Assembly: GCA_035079385.1 (NCBI GenBank)
Contig: JAVHKY010000010.1
Span: 1,922,001-1,986,000 of the forward strand
DNA length: 64,000 nt
Reading direction: 5' to 3'
Source: Aspidiotus rigidus
Lineage: Eukaryota; Arthropoda; Insecta; Hemiptera; Diaspididae
This document shows, piece by piece, positions 1 through 11,499 of this stretch (its first letter is position 1; the number at the start of each line of letters is the position of its first letter). Position numbers and translations under genes: made by a program. Under the pieces are notes generated by a model, which was not told the DNA's origin, did not search any database, and worked only from the letters and a program-made list of their open reading frames with translations.

Positions 1-2615
1 TTACAACATTGAATTGTAGAAACATTTTTCAACAAAATTAATACTTGCAAAATGATCAAATCGAGTAATTCTCTTTCGAGGTAGTGGTGTTCGAGGAAAT
101 ATCCAGTTGAGCCAATGGCATTCGACGAAACGGCTTCGAGAGAATGTCCGGGAACCTTCTTTGTCCCGTATGGGAATCGATATGCTTTTAATATCAGTCA
201 CTATCGCATACTATTGATCAAAAATACGAACGCTTTTGCCTAAAATCACACATTCTTAGCAGTTACGTGGCCCATCGTACCCAAGTCCTCTTCCCGCAGC
301 AGATCCAAAAAAAGAATTACGATTCTTTTAATGGCGAACCGAGCAGTGGTGAAAGTTTCCATCAAAATTCCATATTTTCGCTACTTTTTCCATGTTTTCT
401 TTCTCTCCCTCGCTCATAATAAATTGTTAATTTGATAGCATCGTAAAATTGAAATTATTTTGTCTGCACTTCCTAGGACAGGAGAAATTACGTAGTGTCG
501 TGTCGCTTAAGAGGTCTATTCGTTATTCCTGGGTGGAACGACCGAATTATATAGTAATCAAACTTGAAACTCTATGCTTTTAATTTTTTCTCTTAGGTCA
601 TTCTTCCACAGTATTTTTTCCAAGTCGCTTCATCTTTCAAATATCCTTTAGTTGAATCTCCTCTCTTTAGTTTCACTAAATTTGAAAGTTTTTAAGTACT
701 TATCACTCCCCCTTCCCCCATCAATGATGTTACTAAAATGAAAATATCCGTTTTATTTTGACTGGTTGTTTTTTCAATATTGCTATAAATTTTTAGTAAT
801 AATTATATTTCTATCTCTTTAAATAATCTTTGTTCGTCTCTCTGATTCACCAGGCTCTATGCTTTTTAAATTGAATTCAATCAATTACGAGTAATTATGC
901 ATCAATTTTCCTTCTTACACAATGTCGTGATAATTTTCGAAGTTAAAAACTTTAATGAAAATGAGTCAACCGAAGTCATTTTCAGTATTTTTTCACATGA
1001 GAATGTCTATTAGCAGGGGTGCGGAGTAAGGATTTGCGAGGGACTTGAAGAAATTTCGAAATCTCTCACTGTAACTTACTAGTGTACAGAGCTAGAACAA
1101 GCTAGCCACGTCTGTAGATACTAAGCTAGATGGTATGGGTTTACATCAAGTTGTAAGAAGGTGAGTACGAGCAGAACCAGCTACATAGTTAGCCTAGAAA
1201 ACAATACAGTACACTCGTACTAGGGAGAATACATATGGTATGAGTGGAACTTAGGTGGGGACAGCGAACGATAAAACTCTTATCAAGTTATTAATTCAAT
1301 AAGAAGGATAGACAATCGAGGGCATAAGTTCTTTTCATGGCTGAATATTAACGAGTAGCTCATTACAGACACGTAATATGGAGTATGGACTGACCAAACA
1401 ATTAGACGGACTCCCTGGGTAAAATATTTTTTTAAATTTTTTTTTTCTTTTCTTCTCTAAAAACAATAAAGAGAACAAAATTTTCTTCTCCGCTGGAACG
1501 AATTTTTGAGTTCTGCGCTTGAAACCAGCCAAGTTAGGCCATAAATTTAGTTTTTCTCCGCGTCACTTTCTTTGTAGACCAATCATTCACCGAATTATTG
1601 GGTACGATATTGACGGGAGGAGTCGAATGCGATTTTTACGTTTCTGCGGAGAAGGTATAATGATAATATCGTCAATGCCGAATGGCAAGGGATAGGTTAC
1701 TCATACCAACTAATCGACAAAATGGCTTTTTCCTGTTTTGTGACATCGGAACAGAGGATAACAAGGATACACCGTTATGCCAACGCCACGTCCACATCTA
1801 GGAAAATATCCATCTCTCTATATAGCTCGATACAATACGGTGTTTTCTTTTTTCCCTTTCGCAAAGTTGGGTAAATGAAAATTTTATCGATTCCTCACAC
1901 CGACGATTCGACAGCGAGACTATTTCCATGAAATATTATTTTCAAGCATGAGAAGACCGATCGCAAGTTCTGCATTTTCCATTCTATTCAGTGTTTATTA
2001 ACTGATAAATTTTTCATTATGTATTTTCTCAATGAATTATTTAAATGTGAACGGTTCTGGGTATGGGAACAAATCGTTACTAGGTCTAATAATTATTGGT
2101 AAAATTAAATAGGATGGATACATTCGCAAAATAATTAAGTTAATAGAGTCGTCTGTTTTTTATGCAATCTTGTCGCAAATCTAATGAAGTATCATTATGA
2201 TTTTTCTCCACCTGATCAAATGACCCAAAGAGAGAAGCCGGGAAAAAGAAGACATCTACTGTTACCGAATGAAGTGGTATTTGTTGCATTTGAAATTGTT
2301 TTTTAAACGCAGTCGAATTAGCAGTGTTGATGAATGAAGAAACTTTCACTTGCTTTCAACATTCCCGCAAATTGGAGAAATGCGATTTTCGAAACCCTTA
2401 ACAACACAGTGGAGAGGAAATGTTTGAAGCATACTCGTAGAGAATCGCACAAAGAGAAAAAAAATTCTGGGAACAAATGGAAATTGCAAAGGAAAAAAGG
2501 AAGACAATCAGCCTCTTGAACAATGTAACGACATTTGACAGCGAAAAATTATTCATGTGATTGGACGAGAGAAAAAGGACAGAATCAAGGACAGTTATTG
2601 CAGCAGTTGGTATAA
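1..2615. other. Intergenic, no recognisable gene
   Basis: AT-rich sequence with only short ORFs (66 codons or fewer) that resemble nothing I know. There are no convincing splice-bounded exons, RNA genes or ordered repeats. Confidence 0.5.
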
Positions 2616-2772
2616 TATGTTACGCCGAATTCGGGCAATAACACAATGCGCGCAATTTTCAGTAATTTCACCGAATGTGCGCAGTCATTAACCACTTTGC
2701 TGCCAGCGCACATCCCAAAAATTTTTTGCAGACTGCGGGCAATGAATGCCGAAGTAGTATATTACGCTATAA

Positions 2773-2871
2773 GGGACGGAGGAGAGCGATTTCTATACGA
2801 GCGCTTTGGCGACCCGAGCCGCGGCGAGGGCCGCCATGCAGCGCGAGTATATCGCTTTCCTCCGTTCACGT
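2773..2871. repeat. Imperfect GC-rich hairpin
   Basis: GGACGGAGGAGAGCGAT at the left pairs with ATCGCTTTCCTCCGTTC at the right, and the adjoining TATACGAGCGC pairs with GCGCGAGTATA. The loop is about 40 bp and GC-rich. It is much more GC-rich than its surroundings. Confidence 0.55.
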
Positions 2872-3504
2872 GTGGCGTACGCTATTTTTCGGTTCACACG
2901 AATAAAAACGCAAATGCGAGATGATCTATAACTAAAATTTTCTTTTTTTTATTAGAGCATCATAACATTGTTGATGGAAACACACATAGAATAACGAAAT
3001 TGTAATTTTCTTACAATTAATGAACACAAGGAAAAATTCGAGTGTTATATTTAAAATTAATAAAAGATCAGATAGACCAAGAACACGCATGCAAAATGCG
3101 CGCATGCGCGCAACCTAACTCTTCCAGCCCTAAAGTAAAAAAACGCGTCTTCGCGTCTTACAACGAAGCACCGAAGGAACGCGTTTTCATGTGAACCGAA
3201 AACGTATTTTTTGACTCTGATTCGGTAATATTTTTATGGGGAATGCGCGCATTCTTGTACAGCTTTTTTGACATTGACTCGGTAATATTTTACTGCGGAA
3301 TATGCGCATTTTGAAACTCGCTGATTTTTTCAGTCGTTCGAACGACTGATATTTAAAACCAAATAATTGTACAAGTACAAATGCAAAGCACACTACCTGT
3401 AATACTCAAGTGGAACGTCACTCGAAAATAAGAACAAGTTTATCCAAGGTACATGTGATGAATGAATGATTAATACAGTCTACAGATCTGACCTACTACA
3501 CCCA

Positions 3505-4064
3505 GTTTTTTCCTGTCTAACCACATTAATACCTTGAGTCAGGAAGCTTTCCAGACGGAGCTAGGGACAATCAAGCACCTGGCTAGAGTGAATCAAGTGA
3601 GAGTGAAAATTGACTTAATGGTTTGTAGGAGGCTTACCAGAAAAAGCCTTGATTCTACCACCTCCCTCCTTAGGGATTCACACCTAGATAGAAGGAAACG
3701 TTGGATTCCTTCCTTACTTGGGTAGATTTTTGTTGAAGTTGGGCCGCGTGCTTAGTCCTTTCGGGTTCTGACCGGCATTTTATAATACTAACACGGTAAA
3801 AGTTTATTTGTGAAATTAATGGACCCCATTCCTCTAGCCGAGAGGAGTGGTTGGGTGAGTTACCCTTTGCCGATCACCTTATTGAAAGTGACCACAAAGT
3901 TAAAGAGGGGTCTGGTACCCTCCTCCATAGGGAGAACTTATACTTTACACGTATGGCTTTGGAATATCAAAATCATACGTCACCGGAATAATGAAGACTT
4001 CACCATTTTAAACAGGTATATTCCTGATGAGGGTCTGGTTGAGCTAGTCTATGAGAATGATTGA
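3505..4064 (+). pseudogene. Penelope-like element fragment (copy A)
   Basis: Frame pieces match the other two Penelope-like copies in this window. The stretch containing TIKHLARVNQV and the RDSHLD-type motif corresponds to the linker between reverse transcriptase thumb and endonuclease. It is followed after stops and frameshifts by an endonuclease tail with ADHLIESDHKV and GTLLHREN. Compared with copy B (11550-12570), about 100 bp that would hold the start of the GIY-YIG domain is missing. It is a dead, 5'-truncated fragment inside the TGCGCGCA inverted-repeat element. Confidence 0.65.
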
Positions 4065-4370
4065 CTCTTCAAAATTAATTACCATCTCTAAATTTTTTGC
4101 TACGTATTCCCAATAAATTTTTCTATGCAAGAATTCGGCAGAATTTCTTTCAACTGCGCGCACTTGTTGGCTGCACAAATTCAGGGTACCACTGCGCGCA
4201 ATCTACACTCAAGTGTTGCCAATCGCGCGCACTCGTCAGTATTTTGCGCATATTTGGCAATTACAATGCCGACTGCGTGCTGTCAGCAAAGTCGTTAATG
4301 ACTGCGCGCATTTGGTAAATTTGCCGAAGACTGCGCGCATTGTGCAGTTGCCCGAATTCGGCGTAATATA

Positions 4371-5042
4371 TATTTTCATATTTCTCATTATCAATGTCCG
4401 CTCCCTTTTCTCCTCCAATCAATTCAATATGAGCGTTCAATAGCTCAGATAGAGGGTCTTGAGTCACTGAGAGTTCTTAGACCAAAAGAAACTTGTCATC
4501 TTCAATAAACCCGGTGATATGGAGCTGCAAATGGAGAAAATCTCAGAAACAATTGTATGTTGACATCAATCTTTGCTCTTTTCTCACCTCCACTCATCCA
4601 ATCTGAGTGTAGAGTAGTTAAAATGAAAGGTCTTGAGTCACTGAAGGTTCTCAGACTAAAACAAACCTTCTATCTTAATTAGAACGAGAGATCCGTAAAG
4701 AAAAATATGAAATCATTTCAAGAAAGAGAAAACCCGAAAGAAATACATTAGAGAAAGTCGGGCTCCAATACACCTAAATTGAAGAAGGCAGAAGATGGAT
4801 GTAATCAATGCTGATGCTTCATCTGAGCACCAATACCTTTCATTAAACAAAGAAAAATGAAGCAAATCGATTGCATAGAACGCCCTGACGAAATGTCCCA
4901 AGTTTTGATCAAAGCGCATAACCAACAAAAAGCACAACCTTGAAATGAGTCAACATGAACAGCTGAATATAACTGATTTTGCCTAAAGTTGATAAATAGG
5001 AGGAATAGTTAGAGCAGAAGTGCCTGTGCAGGTATCGAACCC
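4371..5042. other. Intergenic, no recognisable gene
   Basis: Low-complexity AT-rich DNA with short ORFs only. An internal diverged duplication is visible: a GAGGGTCTTGAGTCACTGAG-like segment near 4450 recurs near 4628. Confidence 0.45.
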
Positions 5043-7764
5043 GGTTGACGGAATCTGACAGATAACAGAATTCTTACAGAATGAGACTCACTTTATTCTC
5101 AGTCACTTTTAAAAATGACAGAATTGTGACAGAATCATGTCAGACAGACAACATCATTATGACAGAGTTGTGGTAGAATTCTGGCAGAATTTAAAAGTAC
5201 TGCCATTAATCTGTTGCCATTCCCAAAATCTTTTGCTGTCATCATTGTGTCAGAATTAAAGCAGAATGGTCACAGAATACAAACGTCAGGTAAAAACAGA
5301 AATGTGAGAAAAAAAAAGATGTAATGTTTTCACTTTAGTATTGTATCAGAAATCTGTTGAAGTTGTGATAAAATTTCTACAAAATAATGACAGATTTACA
5401 AGATGAATGTTACAGGATGACGACACAACATAATGAAAAAATTATTTACCTGATTCCGTGGATTAGAGGAGGACGCCAACTTGCCGAACATTGATTGTAG
5501 GCAATTTTGGTGTAGATTGAATTCAAATCATCTCATAAAAATATAGATTATAATTTTTTCGTTTCAAATTGATGACCAAACCATAATTATTTAAAAAGAA
5601 ATTTGAATGATTTTTCTGAATAAAAATACGAATTTAGTGATAATAATTTTTTTGTTTTTCAATAATATTATTGAAAAATTGTACAAACTTGTATAACACA
5701 ATTTACAATAAGTATTTCAATAAAATTTTAATCAGAGCCCGTATTTTCAACGCTAGAAATGAGGAGTTTTAACAATTTAATGTTACATTTTTGGCATTAT
5801 TTGGCATTGAAAAAAAAAAAAATGAAAAATACGCGTTTTTAACTTAGTGCTTTTACAAACTCACAACTAGAATTATTCAATTTCTATTAAAATTACGTGA
5901 TTTTTCACCAAAATAAACAAATTTTGGGGATCAAACTCATCAATACAAAATCATAGCAAATTTTTAATCAAAATTTTTAATTTTTCAATTTTGGACTAAA
6001 AATATCCAATTTTTACCAAAATTGCTGAATTTTGCTTATTTTCAGCAAAATTCAGCAAAGTTTGTTCAAGATTTTATATTTTTGGACGAGATATTATAAC
6101 AAACTGGTCATTTTCGGCCTCATTCTGCTTTAAGCCCCAATTTTGGCAAAATAAAATTTTTTTACAGGATTTGTCAAATTTTCCGCGTAAATACAAAATA
6201 TACTTCTATCTGTAATGTTTGATATAAGTTTGAATTGGCTCTGTACATGGTAGGCAACTCGAAAAAAATTCTAAGACCCGAAGAATTTGTAGAACTTTTT
6301 GAAAAGGAAGACTGAACTTCTATCTGATTTCCAAGCTCCCTACCCTTAGAAAAAGGTTTTGACAATTTCCGAAAAACCCTGACTCTAATTATAATAATAA
6401 ACATAGCTCTCAAACTAGATAAACTCTTATGAATTTAGGGATTTCAAACTTTAATAAATTTTGAAGTATTAAGGCAACCAATAATTATTTAAAAATGAGT
6501 TGATGGATGAAAAAATGTCCAGAAAAGTTTTCCAAGTTTTTCTTGAAGGCCCAAAATGCATGTACATATTTTAAACTAGGGCATGAGAATTAATTAATTT
6601 TGAATGAAAAAGTGAAAACAATTTTGATTCTCAATATTCCTGAAGTTTTCTTCTTTTCTTTTTTTCTTTCTGTTTTTTTTTTTTTTTTTTCGACGAGCTA
6701 TTTTACTATACACAGGGGGTCGTTAGCTTTTACTTTGGGAAAAAATATTGGGGTAGAATGAATTTGTAACAGTATAAGGACCGGAGGAAATCAAGAGTGT
6801 CAGTAATGGATTCTGGTTTTTGAAGAGAACAAAGGAGACTTGAGAGGGGACAGAGAATGGTTTCTTGAGGTTTAGGAGGTACGGAAAAGTGAAGAAATGG
6901 GAGACATATAACTCCTCGGCTTGGCAGTATTGGCATGAGGGTGGAGTGGACGGCTCTGGGAAAAGGAAGAAGTGGGTTAGGGTGTGCTAAATTCTTAGTC
7001 GTTCTATGACTATTTAAATCTTTATGGCGCGTGGCATGAGGAACAAATTGAAGATAGAAATCATGAATTCTTAACTAAACAAAGTTCATTATGGGGTTCA
7101 GAGGACCGAAAGAAAGTTGACGGTAAGCGATAATGAGCGTCTTGAATTTTCTGTGAAACTTGAAAATGATAAAGAATTGGAATCAGGAAGTTTAACCTCA
7201 ATTGAATGTGATCATAACATTTTTAGAAGAGACTCTAAACGCTTTGGAGAAAAAGAGTTAACTTACGCATAAGATGACAATAAACCAAGTTTACCTTACA
7301 GCTGAGCTTAGAGAGAGGAACACGAAAAAAAATTTCAGGCTGCAAATTAGAAGCCAAAAAGGGAAATGATGATCAGGTTCTAGGCTAGCTTGATTAATAT
7401 TGAACTGGACTCATTTTTAGGTAAGAAACCTAATAGGCTAAATATTCTTGTAGCTCCTCTGTCACAATCTTGATGACAAAATTCTCACAATATTCTAACG
7501 CAATTTGAGAGATATTTTGATAGGAATATTACAGATTGGCAGCATCCTATCACATTTTCTGTCATAATCTCAACGGCAGAATCCTCACAGTATTTTATAC
7601 ACATAATAACAGTATTCTTACAAAATGATACCTGAAGTGACACAATTTTAACAGAATTGTAACAGAACTAACAGAATCCTCACATTCTGACAGATGGCAG
7701 AATAGGTCCCACATTCCGATAGGATTATTGCAGATTGGTGGCATTCTGTCATTTTCCGTCAACC
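5043..7764. mobile_element. Putative element with ACAGAAT-rich inverted ends
   Basis: The left end GGTTGACGGAATCTGACAG (5043) is matched in inverse orientation by the right end ending TTTTCCGTCAACC (7764). About 400 bp inside the left end and 320 bp inside the right end are built from degenerate ACAGAAT / TGACAGAATT units and their complements. This resembles the subterminal repeat arrays of non-autonomous DNA transposons. The middle (5450-7440) is AT-rich and has no ORF above 85 codons, so no transposase is visible. No target duplication is clear. Confidence 0.45.
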
Positions 7765-9590
7765 AGGAATACATACTGAGGATATTAAGCAAAAGCATAC
7801 TCTCCGACGCCTTTCTGTAGGCCAACTCTTGAATAACGTATATCATTTGGAAGAAGGATGCGAAAAGTGTTAATTATAAGGATGTGAAAAATTATGTATC
7901 ATTGGGTACTTGAGAATAAGAAAGTCGTACTCTTTTTAAACAACTGTTCAACTCAATATACAAAAGAAGCAATCATATACAAAAAAAGCTCTACCTTTTT
8001 GATTCAATAAAATTTTTGGAAAGTTTCAAAAAATCGATGTTTCTTAAGAAAAAGTCATATTACTGCGTTTTTTACGATTACTTATCTTCTTTTCCATAAA
8101 GTAACGTCGTTCCTTCTTCATTACTTTGCATCGGTTCACTCATTGAACAAGAGTGTGGCATTGTAATAGTCAGTGTCCGAATGTGAAACTTTTTCCTATT
8201 TCTCTCTTTCGTTTCCTTCCCATTTTGTAATTTATTCTTCCATTCCAGCGAGAAGAAATAATTCTATCTTCCTTTTTTTTTGTGCTTCTTTTTAGTACAA
8301 GACGTAGATCATCTTATGTTCATGAAGAATGGAACATTTTGTTGAAGGAAAATATAGGTTAAAAAATTGCTTTGATACGGATGAGACAAATCGTGAGGTG
8401 CAGTTTACAAATTGCGCTTAATTAATGAACATGTAAATAAAAAGTAACGAGACGCGTACAAAAAGTCAGTTTCTTACACAAAGGCAGCAGCTACAGGAAA
8501 TTCAAAATTCATGCTCCGATAAGTTCACTTTCTCTATCTCAGCCTTACGATAATAAACTTCAATCCCTCCACTTTCATTCCTCATAGGCGCTGTAAAACA
8601 TTTCTTAATTTCGAAACCGAATTTGTGCTATACTCATCTAAAAATGACGAACATATCTGTCGTATAATTCAAACTTTTTCCTTTCCCATTTATCGTCTGC
8701 GGGCATTTTCGAGTATATTTTATATACATAAAAAGGAAGCAACAATTAGTTTCCTCATTACACACTTTCCGCATTATTTCCAGCAGTTCAGCAAAAATAT
8801 TATCCTTAACACAATACAACATCGTTTTACACTCTACTCAAACTCTGTTCGTGGAGCAAAATTCTATACTTTTTGTAGTAATTTTCAAACTTGTGATATT
8901 ATTTACGAATAATGCTGCGAACACTATAACACGAATTCTACGGCCTAAATCGAAAAAAAGCTAGGTATCTAGAAATAAACTTTTTTTCTCGAAGATTTCT
9001 GGAAAAGAAATGAGACGTTTGGGAAGTACTTTTTTAAAGTTTTACAAGATGAATAATATTTGTAAGAACTATTTCTTCGCGCGCAACCGAATAAATTCAC
9101 AGAAAGATGAGGAAAACAGTCGATTATTTTTTGCTGCTCCGTGACGAGGCTTCAAATTCCCTTAACCTACCACTTGCAAGAAGGAAGCGCAAGGGGATAC
9201 TTTCGGACCCAACGTCTTGTATGCCAAGTATTTTAAGTCCTTCATCGACTTTCTATATCAGAATTATCGCTAAATCAATTCGATTAAATTTACATCTATG
9301 TATTGGTTCGAAGCCTTAAATGAAGTATTAAATTTTGCGTTTCTGCAAAGAATTTCTCTTTTCTTGATGCAATGAATCGCGACAGATACTATCTAACTTT
9401 AAATTTTATGCGTTATAGCCTGATTAAGTGACTCGCTCTCCTCGTCTACCTGAACAGACCTAGTATACGCCTATGACATTACAATATGCTCTTTCTGTCT
9501 GGCCCTAGTTTACAAAATATTATTAGTTGCTGAGCTTAGTATATATCAAAAAATTTACAAAGCAGCAGAGGACGAAATTTTAACAGGGAA
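7765..9590. other. Intergenic, no recognisable gene
   Basis: ORFs of 95 codons or fewer lack recognisable motifs. I see no ordered repeats or RNA gene. Confidence 0.45.
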
Positions 9591-9595
9591 CCAGT

Positions 9596-9735
9596 TTTAT
9601 GGGGGGCTTTTTGAGAAATTTGCCGTCCGCCGTGCGTCGTTCGCCGTCCAGCAAAAAGCTTAGAAAAATTTCGACTCTCGAGCTATATATGATAGGAGGG
9701 GGACTGAGAAAAAATTTCGAATATCGCGCTATTTC
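9596..9735. repeat. Dispersed repeat related to the 45-bp minisatellite
   Basis: It contains TTTGCCGTCCGCCG followed by a unit reading TTAGAAAAATTTCGACTCTC, then GAGCTATATATGATAGGAGG and part of a second unit. The units match the seven-copy array at 16476-16791. The GCCGTCCGCCG leader recurs at about 19950 without the array. Confidence 0.6.
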
Positions 9736-9789
9736 AATCTAAATTTAAATAGAAGCTTCATGTCTTTCCTGAAATTTTCTGAATCCTGT

Positions 9790-9975
9790 AGCCTCTAAAT
9801 ACAACATTTGCGAGTTCACACCGACCTCGCGAGTTGCTCCCCCATGCTCTCCCTTCCACCTCCGGGAACGAACCCTAGACATGATTCTGGAAACCTGAGA
9901 GTTCCACAAGTCCTGAATCTGGCCTCTAATTCCAAAATTTGCGAGTTCACACCACCACCGCGAGTTTCCCCTAAT
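9790..9975. repeat. Diverged direct duplication
   Basis: A segment with CCTCTAAATACAACATTTGC, then GAGTTCACACC and CGCGAGTT, recurs about 125 bp downstream as CCTCTAATTCCAAAATTTGC, GAGTTCACACC and CGCGAGTT. Confidence 0.55.
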
Positions 9976-10018
9976 CATCTTGTATACTTTATCCTTTATC
10001 TCATTTTATAATAAACTA

Positions 10019-10540
10019 TGACGTCATCAGGTCGTGATATCATCAACGGTGACCCCGAGCCTGATTCTGAAATTTGAGAGTTCAATCTAACTCCCCTCGT
10101 CCTCGTAATCTACCTACAGATAAGTCATTTAGTAGGCTTTTATGCTGTTGTATGTCAGGCTTATGTTGTAGTAGGTCTGGTGTAGGTTAGTATGTATAGC
10201 CCAGTATAATGGGGGACCAAGGAGTAGTACCCAATACTGAAATCTGCAAGTATGACGTCAGCAGCCGCGACCCGAAGGCCTAGTATGAAGGAGATTCGAG
10301 TTGGGCCTAGTATAATGGAGATTGCTGGGAGGTTTAAGAGCGGAGTCCGTGATCCCGAAAATAGAAGAGGGGGAGGAAGAGAGAGAATTAAGCCCAAGCT
10401 GATGACGTCATAACCATCCATGATGGCTACCTATGAAGTCATCAGCATTCATAAAGTCGCTTACTAGCGGGGTAAGGAAGAGAGAGCCCAAGCTGACGAT
10501 GTCACAGGCAGCCATCACGGGTACTGATCGACGTCACAAG
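10019..10540. repeat. Cluster of TGACGTCA palindromes in a diverged repeat
   Basis: The CRE-like palindrome TGACGTCA is exact at 10019-10026, 10253-10260 and 10403-10410, with a near match (GACGTCA) at 10530-10536. The segment around GAAGAGAGAG...CCCAAGCTGA is present twice (about 10375 and 10468), so part of the cluster comes from local duplication. No gene start lies nearby, so a regulatory role is unproven. Confidence 0.5.
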
Positions 10541-10629
10541 CCGCTATGATGCCTGATTATGACGAAACGAGTTAATGACCTCGCTAATATTGATATCCAT
10601 ATGGGGGCGAACGAGCGGAGTGAATGAGC

Positions 10630-11490
10630 CCTTCGTAAGCAATGCAGCTCAAAATGTAGTGCATCGAGAACGGGGAGCATTCGAGCGGAGATCACCTTGA
10701 GCTAGATAGCTTATCTTACAGTTTACTACACCCATATTAATCCAAGAACACGGCGTACGCCTCTGTAAGAAGAATTCATAAACTAAGCCATGATTTTATC
10801 GCAAAACAGACGCAACAGACGCGGCCTGTGCTCAGTTGTGAATTTTGGAGATGTGTGCGAGTCGAATGTTGATCGAATTTTGTTTCTCTGGTCGAAATTG
10901 CATTGGCTGGTTCGGGAAGCGATTCCAAGGGGGTTTGAAGAGCGGCCCACCATGGAATCGTTTCTCTTGCTGGTCTGCAGAGCTGTTGGCTGGATTTCTG
11001 CTGGGAATCTCGTACGTGATTTTCTAGTAATTTTGGATGGAAATTGTGCGCACATGTTCGTTGGAAATGGGCTGCGTCCATAACTGGAGGTGGATTCTGC
11101 GGTGCTTTTTTGCTCGTGAGTTCAAGAAAGAGTACATACATAATTATATTATAGTGCATGAGTTTAAAGATAAGGATTATACTAACGTGGATTAGGATTA
11201 TGAGTGACTCAGGATTACAAGGTTAAGAGTGAGGTTATAGTATTTACAGGGTACTTAGTATTACTGAATAATACATCTAGGGAAATATATTTACATACAA
11301 AGAGACTTATGCCGCTTTTCGGTATTATTCCTGAAAGTGGGAAAACTAGGAGAGGAGTTATAAAGTTGTTTCTCTGGTTGTTTTGCATTTTGGACGAACT
11401 TGAGCTTCGCGTCTTGAACCGCTATGTATGAAAAAATCGCAAACGGAATCACTTGGACTTTCTTCGCGACTTGAACAGCTACAAGAGGGG
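10630..11490. other. No recognisable gene; overlapping short ORFs
   Basis: A 127-codon ORF on the minus strand (10776-11159) overlaps a 97-codon ORF on the plus strand (10790-11083). I recognise neither. The segment abuts the 5' side of Penelope-like copy B and may be repeat-derived. Confidence 0.35.
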
Positions 11491-11499
11491 ACCAACGGG

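Larger units (their letters stand above)
2616..4370. mobile_element. Inverted-repeat element with TGCGCGCA repeats
   Basis: The sequence starting near 2620 (TTACGCCGAATTCGGGCAA) returns inverted, ending at 4366. The similarity continues inward for about 95 bp on each side (about 2620-2715 against 4271-4366), so these are long imperfect terminal inverted repeats. The palindrome TGCGCGCA or a near form recurs at least eight times (about 2647, 3096, 3104, 3242, 4155, 4191, 4302, 4330) in otherwise low-GC DNA. No transposase is visible, so it looks non-autonomous. Inside are a GC-rich hairpin (2773-2871), a diverged tandem pair near 3210-3330 and a Penelope-like fragment (about 3505-4064). The target duplication is unclear; TA-rich flanks would fit a TA target. 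Confidence 0.6.

Noticed and set aside
5028..5045. GGGTTCGATACC on the minus strand, like a tRNA B box or T loop
   Set aside because: No matching A box, anticodon arm or acceptor stem lies upstream at tRNA distance; it falls at the edge of the ACAGAAT-rich element.
10776..11159. 127-codon minus ORF overlapping a 97-codon plus ORF
   Set aside because: They are on opposite strands of the same DNA, neither shows a domain, and there is no splice or repeat support; likely chance.
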